A stretch of 44,382 nt of DNA from SG8-4 sp964598225 (GTDB lineage: Bacteria > Planctomycetota > Phycisphaerae > Sedimentisphaerales > Anaerobacaceae). A program made the position numbers and the translations under genes. Below the pieces are notes generated by a model. That model was given only the letters and a program-made list of their open reading frames with translations. It ran no database searches and was not told the DNA's origin. Of this stretch, positions 9,067 through 15,783 are shown in pieces. The DNA lies in NCBI GenBank assembly GCA_964598225.1, contig CAZRBG010000048.1, positions 1 to 44,382 of the forward strand, read 5' to 3'. How positions within the stretch are numbered: position 1 is the stretch's first letter; every line of letters starts with the position of its first letter.

Positions 9067-10356
9067 ATGGCACACAAACAGAAATTAACACGACGGGAAC
9101 TTTTGAGGAGTTCGGCTATGGCGGCCGGGACGCTGGCCCTGACGGGCGCGACCGCTCCCTTGGCCGAGGCCAGAGGCAGTGATACGATGCGCGTCGGCGT
9201 AATCGGCTGCGGCGGGCGAGGCACCGGCGCGGCTAACAATTGTGTCGCGTCTTCGCAGGGCGTAGAGATCGTCGCCCTGGCCGACGCCTTCGAGGATCAG
9301 CTCGGGCGGCTGAAGAATAAGTACAATGTTCCAAACAACCGCTGCTTTACGGGCCTCGACGCATACAAGCAGTTGCTGGATCTGGATGACATTAATCTTG
9401 TAATCATCGCCACGCCTCCCGGGTTCAAGCCGCCTCAGTTCGCCGAGGCCGTCAATCGCGGCAAGAACGTCTTTATCGAAAAGCCCGTGGCCACCTGCCC
9501 GGCGGGCATCAAGATGATGTTAGAGGCTTCGGAGAAGGCGGCCGAGAAGGGCCTGGCGGTAGTAGCCGGAACGCAGCGACGGCATGAGCCGAAGTATGTC
9601 GAGACGATGAAGAGGATCCACGACGGCGCCATCGGCGAGATCGTTTCTGCACAATGCTACTGGAATATGGGTTCGCTCTGGGTCGGCAGGGCAAGGAACA
9701 ACTGGGAGAACTACAAGGCCGGAAAATACTCGGACGTCGAATGGCAGATTCGCAACTGGCTGTTCACCGGCTGGCTATCCGGCGATCACATTGTCGAGCA
9801 GCACGTTCACAATATCGACGTGGTCAACTGGGCGTTCGGCGAAATTCCCGAGCAGGTACACGGCGTCGGAGGCAGGCAATACAGAACGGAACCTCAGTAC
9901 GGCAACATCTTCGATCACTTCGGCGTCGAGTTCTTCTATCCCGGCGACGTGCGGACGATAAGCACGTGTCGGCAGATCGACGGAACCAGCGGTAATGTCA
10001 GCGAGCGCGTGGCAGGCACTAAGGGCGTCAGCAACTGCGCCGGCAAGATCGAGGGTGAGAACTCCTGGAGCTACGAGGGGCCGAACCCGAATCCATACGT
10101 CGTTGAACATACGGACCTGATCAACAGCATCCGCAGCGGCAACCCGCTTAACGAAGGCAAGCAGGTCTCGGAAAGCACTCTTTGTGCGATCATGGGCCGC
10201 GAATCGGCATACTCACGGCAGCAGTTCAAGAGATCGTGGTTCATGAACCGATGCACGCTTAACAATCTGCCGCCCGACGACCTTCAACTGGACGACTACA
10301 GGGGATTAGAACCGTTCGCGATTCCGGGCGAGTACAAGATACCGGGTTGGGCATAG
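9067..10356 (+). CDS. Tat-exported Gfo/Idh/MocA-family oxidoreductase (1)
   Basis: A 429-residue protein. The twin-arginine signal TRRELL at residues 8-13 precedes a hydrophobic Ala-rich stretch ending near PLAEARG. The Rossmann fold begins MRVGVIGCGGRGTGAANN. It carries the family's EKPVA motif (FIEKPVATCP) and the C-terminal-domain motif EQHVHNIDVVNW. Enzymes of this family oxidise or reduce sugars with NAD(P); exported members load the cofactor before Tat export, as known for Zymomonas glucose-fructose oxidoreductase. The start at 9067 has GGAG 9 nt upstream; an upstream TTG at 9052 is less likely. It is first in an operon with a paralogue 25 nt downstream, a sulfatase and a DUF1080 hydrolase, which supports a role in the 3-keto-glycoside route (inference). 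Confidence 0.9.
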   Translation: MAHKQKLTRRELLRSSAMAAGTLALTGATAPLAEARGSDTMRVGVIGCGGRGTGAANNCVASSQGVEIVALADAFEDQLGRLKNKYNVPNNRCFTGLDAYKQLLDLDDINLVIIATPPGFKPPQFAEAVNRGKNVFIEKPVATCPAGIKMMLEASEKAAEKGLAVVAGTQRRHEPKYVETMKRIHDGAIGEIVSAQCYWNMGSLWVGRARNNWENYKAGKYSDVEWQIRNWLFTGWLSGDHIVEQHVHNIDVVNWAFGEIPEQVHGVGGRQYRTEPQYGNIFDHFGVEFFYPGDVRTISTCRQIDGTSGNVSERVAGTKGVSNCAGKIEGENSWSYEGPNPNPYVVEHTDLINSIRSGNPLNEGKQVSESTLCAIMGRESAYSRQQFKRSWFMNRCTLNNLPPDDLQLDDYRGLEPFAIPGEYKIPGWA

Positions 10357-10381
10357 ATAACGATCAAAGGAGATTTAAAAT

Positions 10382-11731
10382 ATGACAGCTTCAAATACAA
10401 ACAAAAACATATCCGGAAAAAACGCAGCGGCCGGTGGCGCGGCAGCTTTGGCCGGGGCAATGTCGCACGTGGTCCACGCCGGGCTCTCGGGCAAGATCAA
10501 AGTCGGCCTGCTCGGATGCGGCGGACGCGGCAACGGGGCTATACGTCAGAACCTGAATGCCGATCCGGCGGTTGAGGTGATCGCTCTGGCCGACCTGTTC
10601 GAGCACAAGGTTCGCAGCACCCGTGACCGACTAATGAAAGACGATAAGTATAAAGGTCGAATCAAGATCGACGACGACCATCTGTTTTGGGGATTCGACT
10701 GTCATGAGAAGCTCGCCCAGTGCGAAGCCGATATTTTGTGTATGGCAACCGCACCGGCGTTTCGCGGCCGGCAGATGATGGCTGCGATCAAGGCCGGCAA
10801 GCACGTCTTCACCGAAAAACCCGTGGCGACCGACGTTGCGGGCTGCCGCGAGGTGATGGAAGCGTCGAAGCTGGCCGAACAAAAAGGCCTGGCTATCGTC
10901 TGCGGGACGCAGCGACGGCATGAATTCAGCCGCGTCGAATTGATGAAGCGAATCCACGACGGCCAGATCGGCAAGCTTATGGGCGGCCAGTGCTACTGGT
11001 ACGGCGGAGGAATCTGGTATCGCGGCAACATTCCTTATGAAGGGGCCAGTGAGCTCGAATGGCAGTGCCAAAACTGGTACCACTTCAACTGGCTCTCGGG
11101 AGACCAGATATGCGAACAGCATATTCACAATATCGACGTTATGAACTGGTGCTTCGACGGTCCGCCCGTAAAATTCATGGCCGTTGGCGGTCGTGCCTGG
11201 CGCAGCTATAACGAGAGCCAGATTAAGGGTGCAAAAAAAGTCTGCCGCCACTACAACAACGGCAGCGCAGCCAACTGGGAGAAATATAACGGCGACATCT
11301 GGGATCATATCTATGCCGAACTTGAGTATGCAAACGGCGCTAGATGCCTGAGCTTCAGCGGTCACAGCCCGGGCAAGGGACGCGGCGGCGAGAAGGTCGT
11401 CGGGACCAAAGGCACCAGTAATTGCAACAACGCAATATCGGGTGAGAATCCCTGGAAGTACAGCGGCAAGCACGTCAACGGCCAGCAGCAGGAACACATC
11501 GACCTGATCCAGAGCATCCGCAGCGGCAACCTGCTCAACGAAGGACAGCGCATCGCAGAGAGCACTCTGACTGCAATCGGCGCGCGAACCGCAGCGTACA
11601 CCGGGCGGACATTCAGTTGGAAATGGCTGCTGAATTCCAGCGATCAGGAGCTGGTGCCCGAGCAGTCGGAAATGAAGCCCGGACCGGGGGTATTCCACAA
11701 GATCGCAACCGGCAGCGACAGTCTTGTTTAG
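10382..11731 (+). CDS. Gfo/Idh/MocA-family oxidoreductase (2), atypical signal sequence
   Basis: A 449-residue paralogue of the preceding gene, 25 nt downstream, with AGGAG 9 nt before the ATG. Rossmann start KIKVGLLGCGGRGNGAIRQN, then EKPVATDVAG and EQHIHNIDVMNWC. The N-terminus keeps the Ala/Gly-rich hydrophobic stretch of a Tat signal (AAAGGAAALAGAMSHVVHAG), but the region before it (MTASNTNKNISGKN) has no twin arginine. It may therefore be exported poorly, ride with its paralogue, or have lost export. A dozen residues near the centre (CRHYNNGSAANWEKYNGDIWD) distinguish it from paralogue 1. The pair may form a heteromer or act on different sugars (inference). Confidence 0.88.
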   Translation: MTASNTNKNISGKNAAAGGAAALAGAMSHVVHAGLSGKIKVGLLGCGGRGNGAIRQNLNADPAVEVIALADLFEHKVRSTRDRLMKDDKYKGRIKIDDDHLFWGFDCHEKLAQCEADILCMATAPAFRGRQMMAAIKAGKHVFTEKPVATDVAGCREVMEASKLAEQKGLAIVCGTQRRHEFSRVELMKRIHDGQIGKLMGGQCYWYGGGIWYRGNIPYEGASELEWQCQNWYHFNWLSGDQICEQHIHNIDVMNWCFDGPPVKFMAVGGRAWRSYNESQIKGAKKVCRHYNNGSAANWEKYNGDIWDHIYAELEYANGARCLSFSGHSPGKGRGGEKVVGTKGTSNCNNAISGENPWKYSGKHVNGQQQEHIDLIQSIRSGNLLNEGQRIAESTLTAIGARTAAYTGRTFSWKWLLNSSDQELVPEQSEMKPGPGVFHKIATGSDSLV

Positions 11732-11745
11732 ATTGAATATTGACC

Positions 11746-11816
11746 ATTGAATATTGACTATTTGCACGGCAGCGCCTGACAGATGCGGGGCAGTCCGGCA
11801 ATAGTCAATATTCAAT
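11746..11816. repeat. 17-bp perfect inverted repeat between Gfo/Idh/MocA (2) and sulfatase
   Basis: Left arm 11746-11762 (ATTGAATATTGACTATT) and right arm 11800-11816 are exact reverse complements with a 37-nt loop. A third, partial copy (GATTGAATATTGACC) lies at 11731-11745. It may be a hairpin that stabilises or ends the upstream message, or a small mobile repeat. Confidence 0.65.
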
Positions 11817-11885
11817 ATTAAACAGTCAATTGCTAAAACGCCTTACGGCGCCACTACAAACGGCACGCAGAAGGAGAAGAGCGAA

Positions 11886-13286
11886 ATGGCGTACACTCGA
11901 CGAGGTTTTCTTAAGACCGCAGCCCTGTCAGCGGCCGCAATGGGGTTGACCGGAATATGCAAAGGAAAGAGCAGCCGCAAACAGCCGAATTTCGTAGTCA
12001 TCTTTCTTGATGATTCCGGCTGGGGTGATTTCAAGCCGTTCGGCGACCCCGCTTACAAAACACCCAACGTTGCCCAGCTTGCCGCCGAGGGCTGCCGGTT
12101 CAATGACTTTTACGTTACCCAGGCGATTTGCTCTGCCTCCAGATCTTCGCTACTGAGCGGGTGTTACCCCGGCAGGACAAAGGTTTTCGGAGCGCATGGC
12201 CCCAACGCCAGAGGACTCGATCCGAAATACGCCACGATAGGGCAGGTTCTCAAGAAGCGCGGATATAAGACAGCGGTCTTCGGCAAATGGCATATCGGCG
12301 ATCAGCCCGATACGCGCCCGCCGGCGAGGGGCTTCGACGAATCCTGCGGGCTGATGTACTCCAATGATATGTGGGAGTTTCACCCGGAAAATCCGGAATA
12401 TTGGGGCAGGTATCCGCTTCAATTCTGGGAAAACGGCAAGGTCACGATCGAGCGGGTGACCAAGAAGCACCAGCCGATGCTCACCACCTGGTACACCGAG
12501 CATGCCGTTGATTTCATAAATCGGCATAAGGACGAACCGTTCTTTCTGTACGTTCCGCATTCGATGCCGCACGTGCCGCTGTTTGTCAGCGAAAAATTCA
12601 AGGGCAAATCCGGCGCCGGCCTCTACGGCGATGTCATGATGGAAGTAGACTGGTCGGTCGGGCAGATCAACAAGGCTCTCAAAGCCAACGGTCTCGAGGA
12701 CAACACGATGGTGATCTTCACCTCGGACAACGGTCCGTGGATCTCGTACGGCAACCACGCGGGCACTACGCCGTATCGCGAGGCCAAGGGAACCGGCTTC
12801 GATGGCGGCACCAGAAGCGCCTGCATAATGAAGTATCCCGGCAAGATCGAAGCCGGCACAGCCTCAACGACGACTCTTTGCACCGTTGATCTACTGCCCA
12901 CGTTTGCCGCTCTTGCGGGCGCCGAACTGCCGGGCAATCCTATTGACGGCAAAAACGTGTGGGACCTGATAGTCGGAAAAGCCGGAGCGAAGAATCCGCA
13001 CGAGTATTATCCTTTCTCGACCGGCAGGCGATTCGAAGGGATAATAAGCGGCGACGGACGCTGGAAGCTGCACCTGCCTCACCCCTATCGAACTCTTGTC
13101 AAGGCCGGTCACGACGGACAGGCGGGCAAATACAGGCGGGCGAAGATCGGACTGTCGCTGTTCGATATGGAGAAAGATCCGTACGAGACGACGAATGTAA
13201 TTTCCGACCATCCCGACATAGCCGAAAGGCTTCAGAAACTCGCCGAGCAGCACCGGCAGCGTTTCTATCCGAAGCAAAAGGACTGA
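11886..13286 (+). CDS. Tat-exported formylglycine sulfatase
   Basis: A 466-residue S1-type sulfatase. Tat signal YTRRGFLK at the N-terminus, then PNFVVIFLDDSGWGDF with the metal-binding double Asp. The formylglycine site is C82 in CSASR (C-x-A-x-R), which needs oxidation by a sulfatase-maturing enzyme not found in this window. Further family motifs: GKWHIGDQ, PFFLYVPHSMPHVPLF, VIFTSDNGPW. The start has AAGGAG 9 nt upstream. It is third in the plus-strand operon, after 154 nt containing an inverted repeat. It would remove sulfate esters from an exported or cell-surface polysaccharide; the substrate cannot be told from sequence. Confidence 0.93.
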   Translation: MAYTRRGFLKTAALSAAAMGLTGICKGKSSRKQPNFVVIFLDDSGWGDFKPFGDPAYKTPNVAQLAAEGCRFNDFYVTQAICSASRSSLLSGCYPGRTKVFGAHGPNARGLDPKYATIGQVLKKRGYKTAVFGKWHIGDQPDTRPPARGFDESCGLMYSNDMWEFHPENPEYWGRYPLQFWENGKVTIERVTKKHQPMLTTWYTEHAVDFINRHKDEPFFLYVPHSMPHVPLFVSEKFKGKSGAGLYGDVMMEVDWSVGQINKALKANGLEDNTMVIFTSDNGPWISYGNHAGTTPYREAKGTGFDGGTRSACIMKYPGKIEAGTASTTTLCTVDLLPTFAALAGAELPGNPIDGKNVWDLIVGKAGAKNPHEYYPFSTGRRFEGIISGDGRWKLHLPHPYRTLVKAGHDGQAGKYRRAKIGLSLFDMEKDPYETTNVISDHPDIAERLQKLAEQHRQRFYPKQKD

Positions 13287-13326
13287 TTGAAGCAAGACAA
13301 ACGTCATTCTTTTGTAGGTCGTCTTT

Positions 13327-14025
13327 ATGTCATTCCCGCGAAAGTGGGAATCCAGAAGGGCTTATGTGCCTGAGCAGAGCGCGCAACGTGTCGGCCAGCG
13401 AAAGGGCCGGCGCAGAGTTCATCCCAACACTGAAAACTGGCCGGACCTCTTTGAGGCGGATCTGTCCAATGCGATTTTCCCCGAAGGCGTCTGGACTGTC
13501 GAGGATGGTGTCTTGACCGCGAGCGAAGACCAGGCGATCTGGACGAAGAAAGATCACGACAACTTCATCCTCGATCTTGAGTTCAAGACGGCTCCCGGCA
13601 CAAACAGCGGCGTCATCGTCTATTGCAGCGATATGAAGAACTGGATTCCCAATTCGGTCGAGATACAGATAGCAGACGACTTCGCAGAGAAGTGGTCCAA
13701 GGCTCCTGATACGTGGCATTGCGGCGCGATCTTCGGGCATCTGGCGCCGTCAAAATCGGTCGTCAAGAAGCCCGGCCAGTGGAACCGGTTCACGATTCGT
13801 TGCCGCGATCAGAAAATCGACGTTGCACTTAACGGCCAGCGCATCACTTCGATGGACATGAGCCTGTGGACCTCGGCCAAGACCAATCCGGATGGATCGG
13901 AGATTCCGTCCTGGTTGAGTAAGCCGCTGAGCGAACTTCCGACCAAAGGCAAGATCGGCCTACAGGGCAAGCACGCCGGAGCGCCGATCTGGTTCCGCAA
14001 CATCAAGATCAGAGAGCTGCGTTGA
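13327..14025 (+). CDS. DUF1080 (3-keto-disaccharide hydrolase-like) protein with disrupted 5' end
   Basis: From about residue 35 the protein is a clear DUF1080 beta-sandwich: ENWPDLFEADLSN, GVWTVEDGVLTAS, FILDLEFKTAPGTNSGVIVY, VEIQIADDF, KPGQWNRFTIRC, GKIGLQGKHAGAPIWFRNIKI. DUF1080 members are now known to include 3-keto-glycoside hydrolases that work with Gfo/Idh/MocA oxidoreductases, which matches the two oxidoreductases upstream. The expected signal peptide is absent. The first codons (MSFPRKWESR) are simply the translation of a REP-type repeat at 13328-13357, and no Shine-Dalgarno site precedes them. The true start is unclear, and the gene may be inactivated or expressed without export. 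It ends convergently, overlapping the next gene by 17 nt. Confidence 0.75.
   Translation: MSFPRKWESRRAYVPEQSAQRVGQRKGRRRVHPNTENWPDLFEADLSNAIFPEGVWTVEDGVLTASEDQAIWTKKDHDNFILDLEFKTAPGTNSGVIVYCSDMKNWIPNSVEIQIADDFAEKWSKAPDTWHCGAIFGHLAPSKSVVKKPGQWNRFTIRCRDQKIDVALNGQRITSMDMSLWTSAKTNPDGSEIPSWLSKPLSELPTKGKIGLQGKHAGAPIWFRNIKIRELR
13328..13357 (+). repeat. REP-type repeat (TGTCATTCCCGCGAAAGTGGG...)
   Basis: A palindromic dispersed repeat, CATTCCCGCGAAAG(T/C)GGGAATCC. A near-identical copy, one base different, is at 38333-38363. A cut-down copy (TGTCATTCCC) is at 37381. It sits exactly where the DUF1080 gene's signal peptide would be expected. Confidence 0.8.
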
Positions 14026-15658
14026 TTGGTGTCGTTTTTCTCTTAGCTTCATCGATGAAGTAGAACGCTCCCTCACGTGGGACGTCGATCTTTGTCTTGC
14101 CGAAGCCCGGGACTGTTATAGTGACGTCGCGTTTCTCTTCCAGCGGGGCATGAGCGTAAACAAGCCATTGTTGCTTGCCGATTTCGCCCCGAACGAGAGC
14201 AAGGCTGAACACGGGAATATTTGTTTTGTATTCCCACGGCCGAGGCGGGTCCAGGCTCGTATCCAGCAGGAACCAGCGATTGATATTGCGGTACTTCTCA
14301 GAGACGTCCGCTTGATAAGGATGTTCGTGGGCCTCGTTCGGCACGAGTGTGCCGTGACGCCAGAATTCGGTTAGCTGCTTGTCGGCATAAATTCGATCCA
14401 CGGCAAAAATCAGTGTCTCGAAGAAGGGCCTCCAGGGTTCGAGCGGAGTGGTACTGCCGCGAAACTCTCGCACGACGCGGGGTCGCAGGAGCCATAAGCC
14501 GAACTGGACCCAGCCCGAATGGCGCTCGGGCGTGTAAGTCTGGCCGTCTTTAACGTACTGGCAGGCTTTGGATTTCTTGAGCATTTCCGGCGTGCATTCT
14601 ATTTCCGGCGTCCAGTTCGAAGCGTTGCCGTCCCACGTTGAGATTTCCCACCAGAAATCGGGATTGACCTTCCATGCCTCTTCGAGCTGGAAGATCCAGT
14701 TCATCGACTGCACCTGAGTTGAGAAGACCCAGTGATCGCGATTGTCGTTCCAGTTGTGCGTGTAGTACGAGGGGCTGCCGCCGTCCCAGATGTGCCAGTT
14801 CGGGCTCGTCCACTCATCGGTGATTAGAGAATACTCTTTCCAGCCCTCCCAACGTCCAAAGTGCGAAGGCCCGAATGCGCCGTAACCGACGAACCTAACG
14901 TTTTTCTTCCATGATTGCCTTATCAACGCCTCGCGCATCGCTTCGAACATCACCGGGTATCGCTCCATCCAGCCTTCTGCCGTGACTCGCCGCTTGAACA
15001 CGTCCGGGCGTCCCTTGCCGTATTTGTCCAAGTAACGTTTCGACTGCTCGACCTGATGCCATCGCAGGTCCGGTGCTTCGTTGTTGCCGACGAACAGAAC
15101 CAGCGGCGGATCGGGATACATCTGCTGGACTTTCTCCATTGCTGAGGTATCAACGTATTCGCCGGCCGGATCGCGCCACGGATCGACCGGCCCGAAGGGG
15201 CTGAGCCTGGCGATTCTTCCGCCGTCGGGTTTTACTACCGCCGGGCACTGCTCGGGGGGCAGTTCGCGGTATTTGCGTTTGACCAGTATCGCTTCCCATT
15301 GAGTGCCTCGAAAAGAAATGGGCAACTTGTGCTCGCGGCAATAAGCAAGAATGTCGCCGTAGTAATCGTTGAATCGCTTTGCGTTTTTATCCGAAGCATC
15401 CGGATTGCCTTTCGGCCAACTGAGCCAAGGGAGGATATGGTGACCGGCCTTGAGCAACTCAAGCTGATATTGCGGCGTCCAGCCGCGGCCCTGGCTGCCC
15501 ATGTTCCAATGGCTCACCAGCGGCAAAGGTCGGCCCTCCGGCCCATTCGGCGGCAGCAAAGCCTCCCGTCTGATTTCAGCCGTAACCTTCTTATCGGCTC
15601 CTGCTGCCGGCACGGACAAGAGCAGGACACACATCAATGCAGTGGATATAATCTTCAT
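14009..15658 (-). CDS. Secreted glycoside-hydrolase-like protein of unknown activity
   Basis: A 549-residue protein with a classical signal peptide (MKIISTALMCVLLLSVPAAGA). The body is rich in aromatic residues and reads as a TIM barrel with glycosidase-like strand ends: LVSHWNMGSQGRGWTP, LVLFVGNNEAPDLRW, VRFVGYGAF, SLITDEWTSPNWHIWDGG, FWWEISTWDG. A C-terminal beta domain follows (QWLVYAHAPLEEKRDVTI, GAFYFIDE). Acidic residues in NNEAPD, TDEW and WWEIS are candidate catalytic residues, but I cannot assign a GH family. AGGGG lies 8 nt upstream of the ATG. Its 3' end overlaps that of the DUF1080 gene on the other strand by 17 nt. Confidence 0.7.
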   Translation of the reverse strand: MKIISTALMCVLLLSVPAAGADKKVTAEIRREALLPPNGPEGRPLPLVSHWNMGSQGRGWTPQYQLELLKAGHHILPWLSWPKGNPDASDKNAKRFNDYYGDILAYCREHKLPISFRGTQWEAILVKRKYRELPPEQCPAVVKPDGGRIARLSPFGPVDPWRDPAGEYVDTSAMEKVQQMYPDPPLVLFVGNNEAPDLRWHQVEQSKRYLDKYGKGRPDVFKRRVTAEGWMERYPVMFEAMREALIRQSWKKNVRFVGYGAFGPSHFGRWEGWKEYSLITDEWTSPNWHIWDGGSPSYYTHNWNDNRDHWVFSTQVQSMNWIFQLEEAWKVNPDFWWEISTWDGNASNWTPEIECTPEMLKKSKACQYVKDGQTYTPERHSGWVQFGLWLLRPRVVREFRGSTTPLEPWRPFFETLIFAVDRIYADKQLTEFWRHGTLVPNEAHEHPYQADVSEKYRNINRWFLLDTSLDPPRPWEYKTNIPVFSLALVRGEIGKQQWLVYAHAPLEEKRDVTITVPGFGKTKIDVPREGAFYFIDEAKRKTTPINAAL

Positions 15659-15684
15659 TGCGCAATCCCCTTAGTTAAAATCAA

Positions 15685-15712
15685 GCCCACACCCACGAGT
15701 TTGGGTGTGGGC
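15685..15712 (-). terminator. Strong hairpin terminator of the FN3/LamG gene
   Basis: GCCCACACCCA (15685-15695) and TGGGTGTGGGC (15702-15712) form a perfect 11-bp stem with a 6-nt loop. On the minus strand it is followed by TTGATTTT. It lies 72 nt past the stop codon at 15784 and just ahead of the next minus-strand gene. Confidence 0.75.
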
Positions 15713-15783
15713 CTGTTCCTAAGCGTTATATCCACAAACCCACTTTTTGGCAAGCCGCAAATTGGTAGCTACATTCGTCAGAC

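Noticed and set aside
10631..11815. A 394-codon minus-strand open frame across the second Gfo/Idh/MocA gene
   Set aside because: Antisense shadow of a strongly supported oxidoreductase gene, with no recognisable motif or ribosome-binding site.
12150..12758. A 202-codon minus-strand open frame inside the sulfatase gene
   Set aside because: Lies wholly within the conserved sulfatase reading frame on the other strand; codon pattern mirrors that gene.
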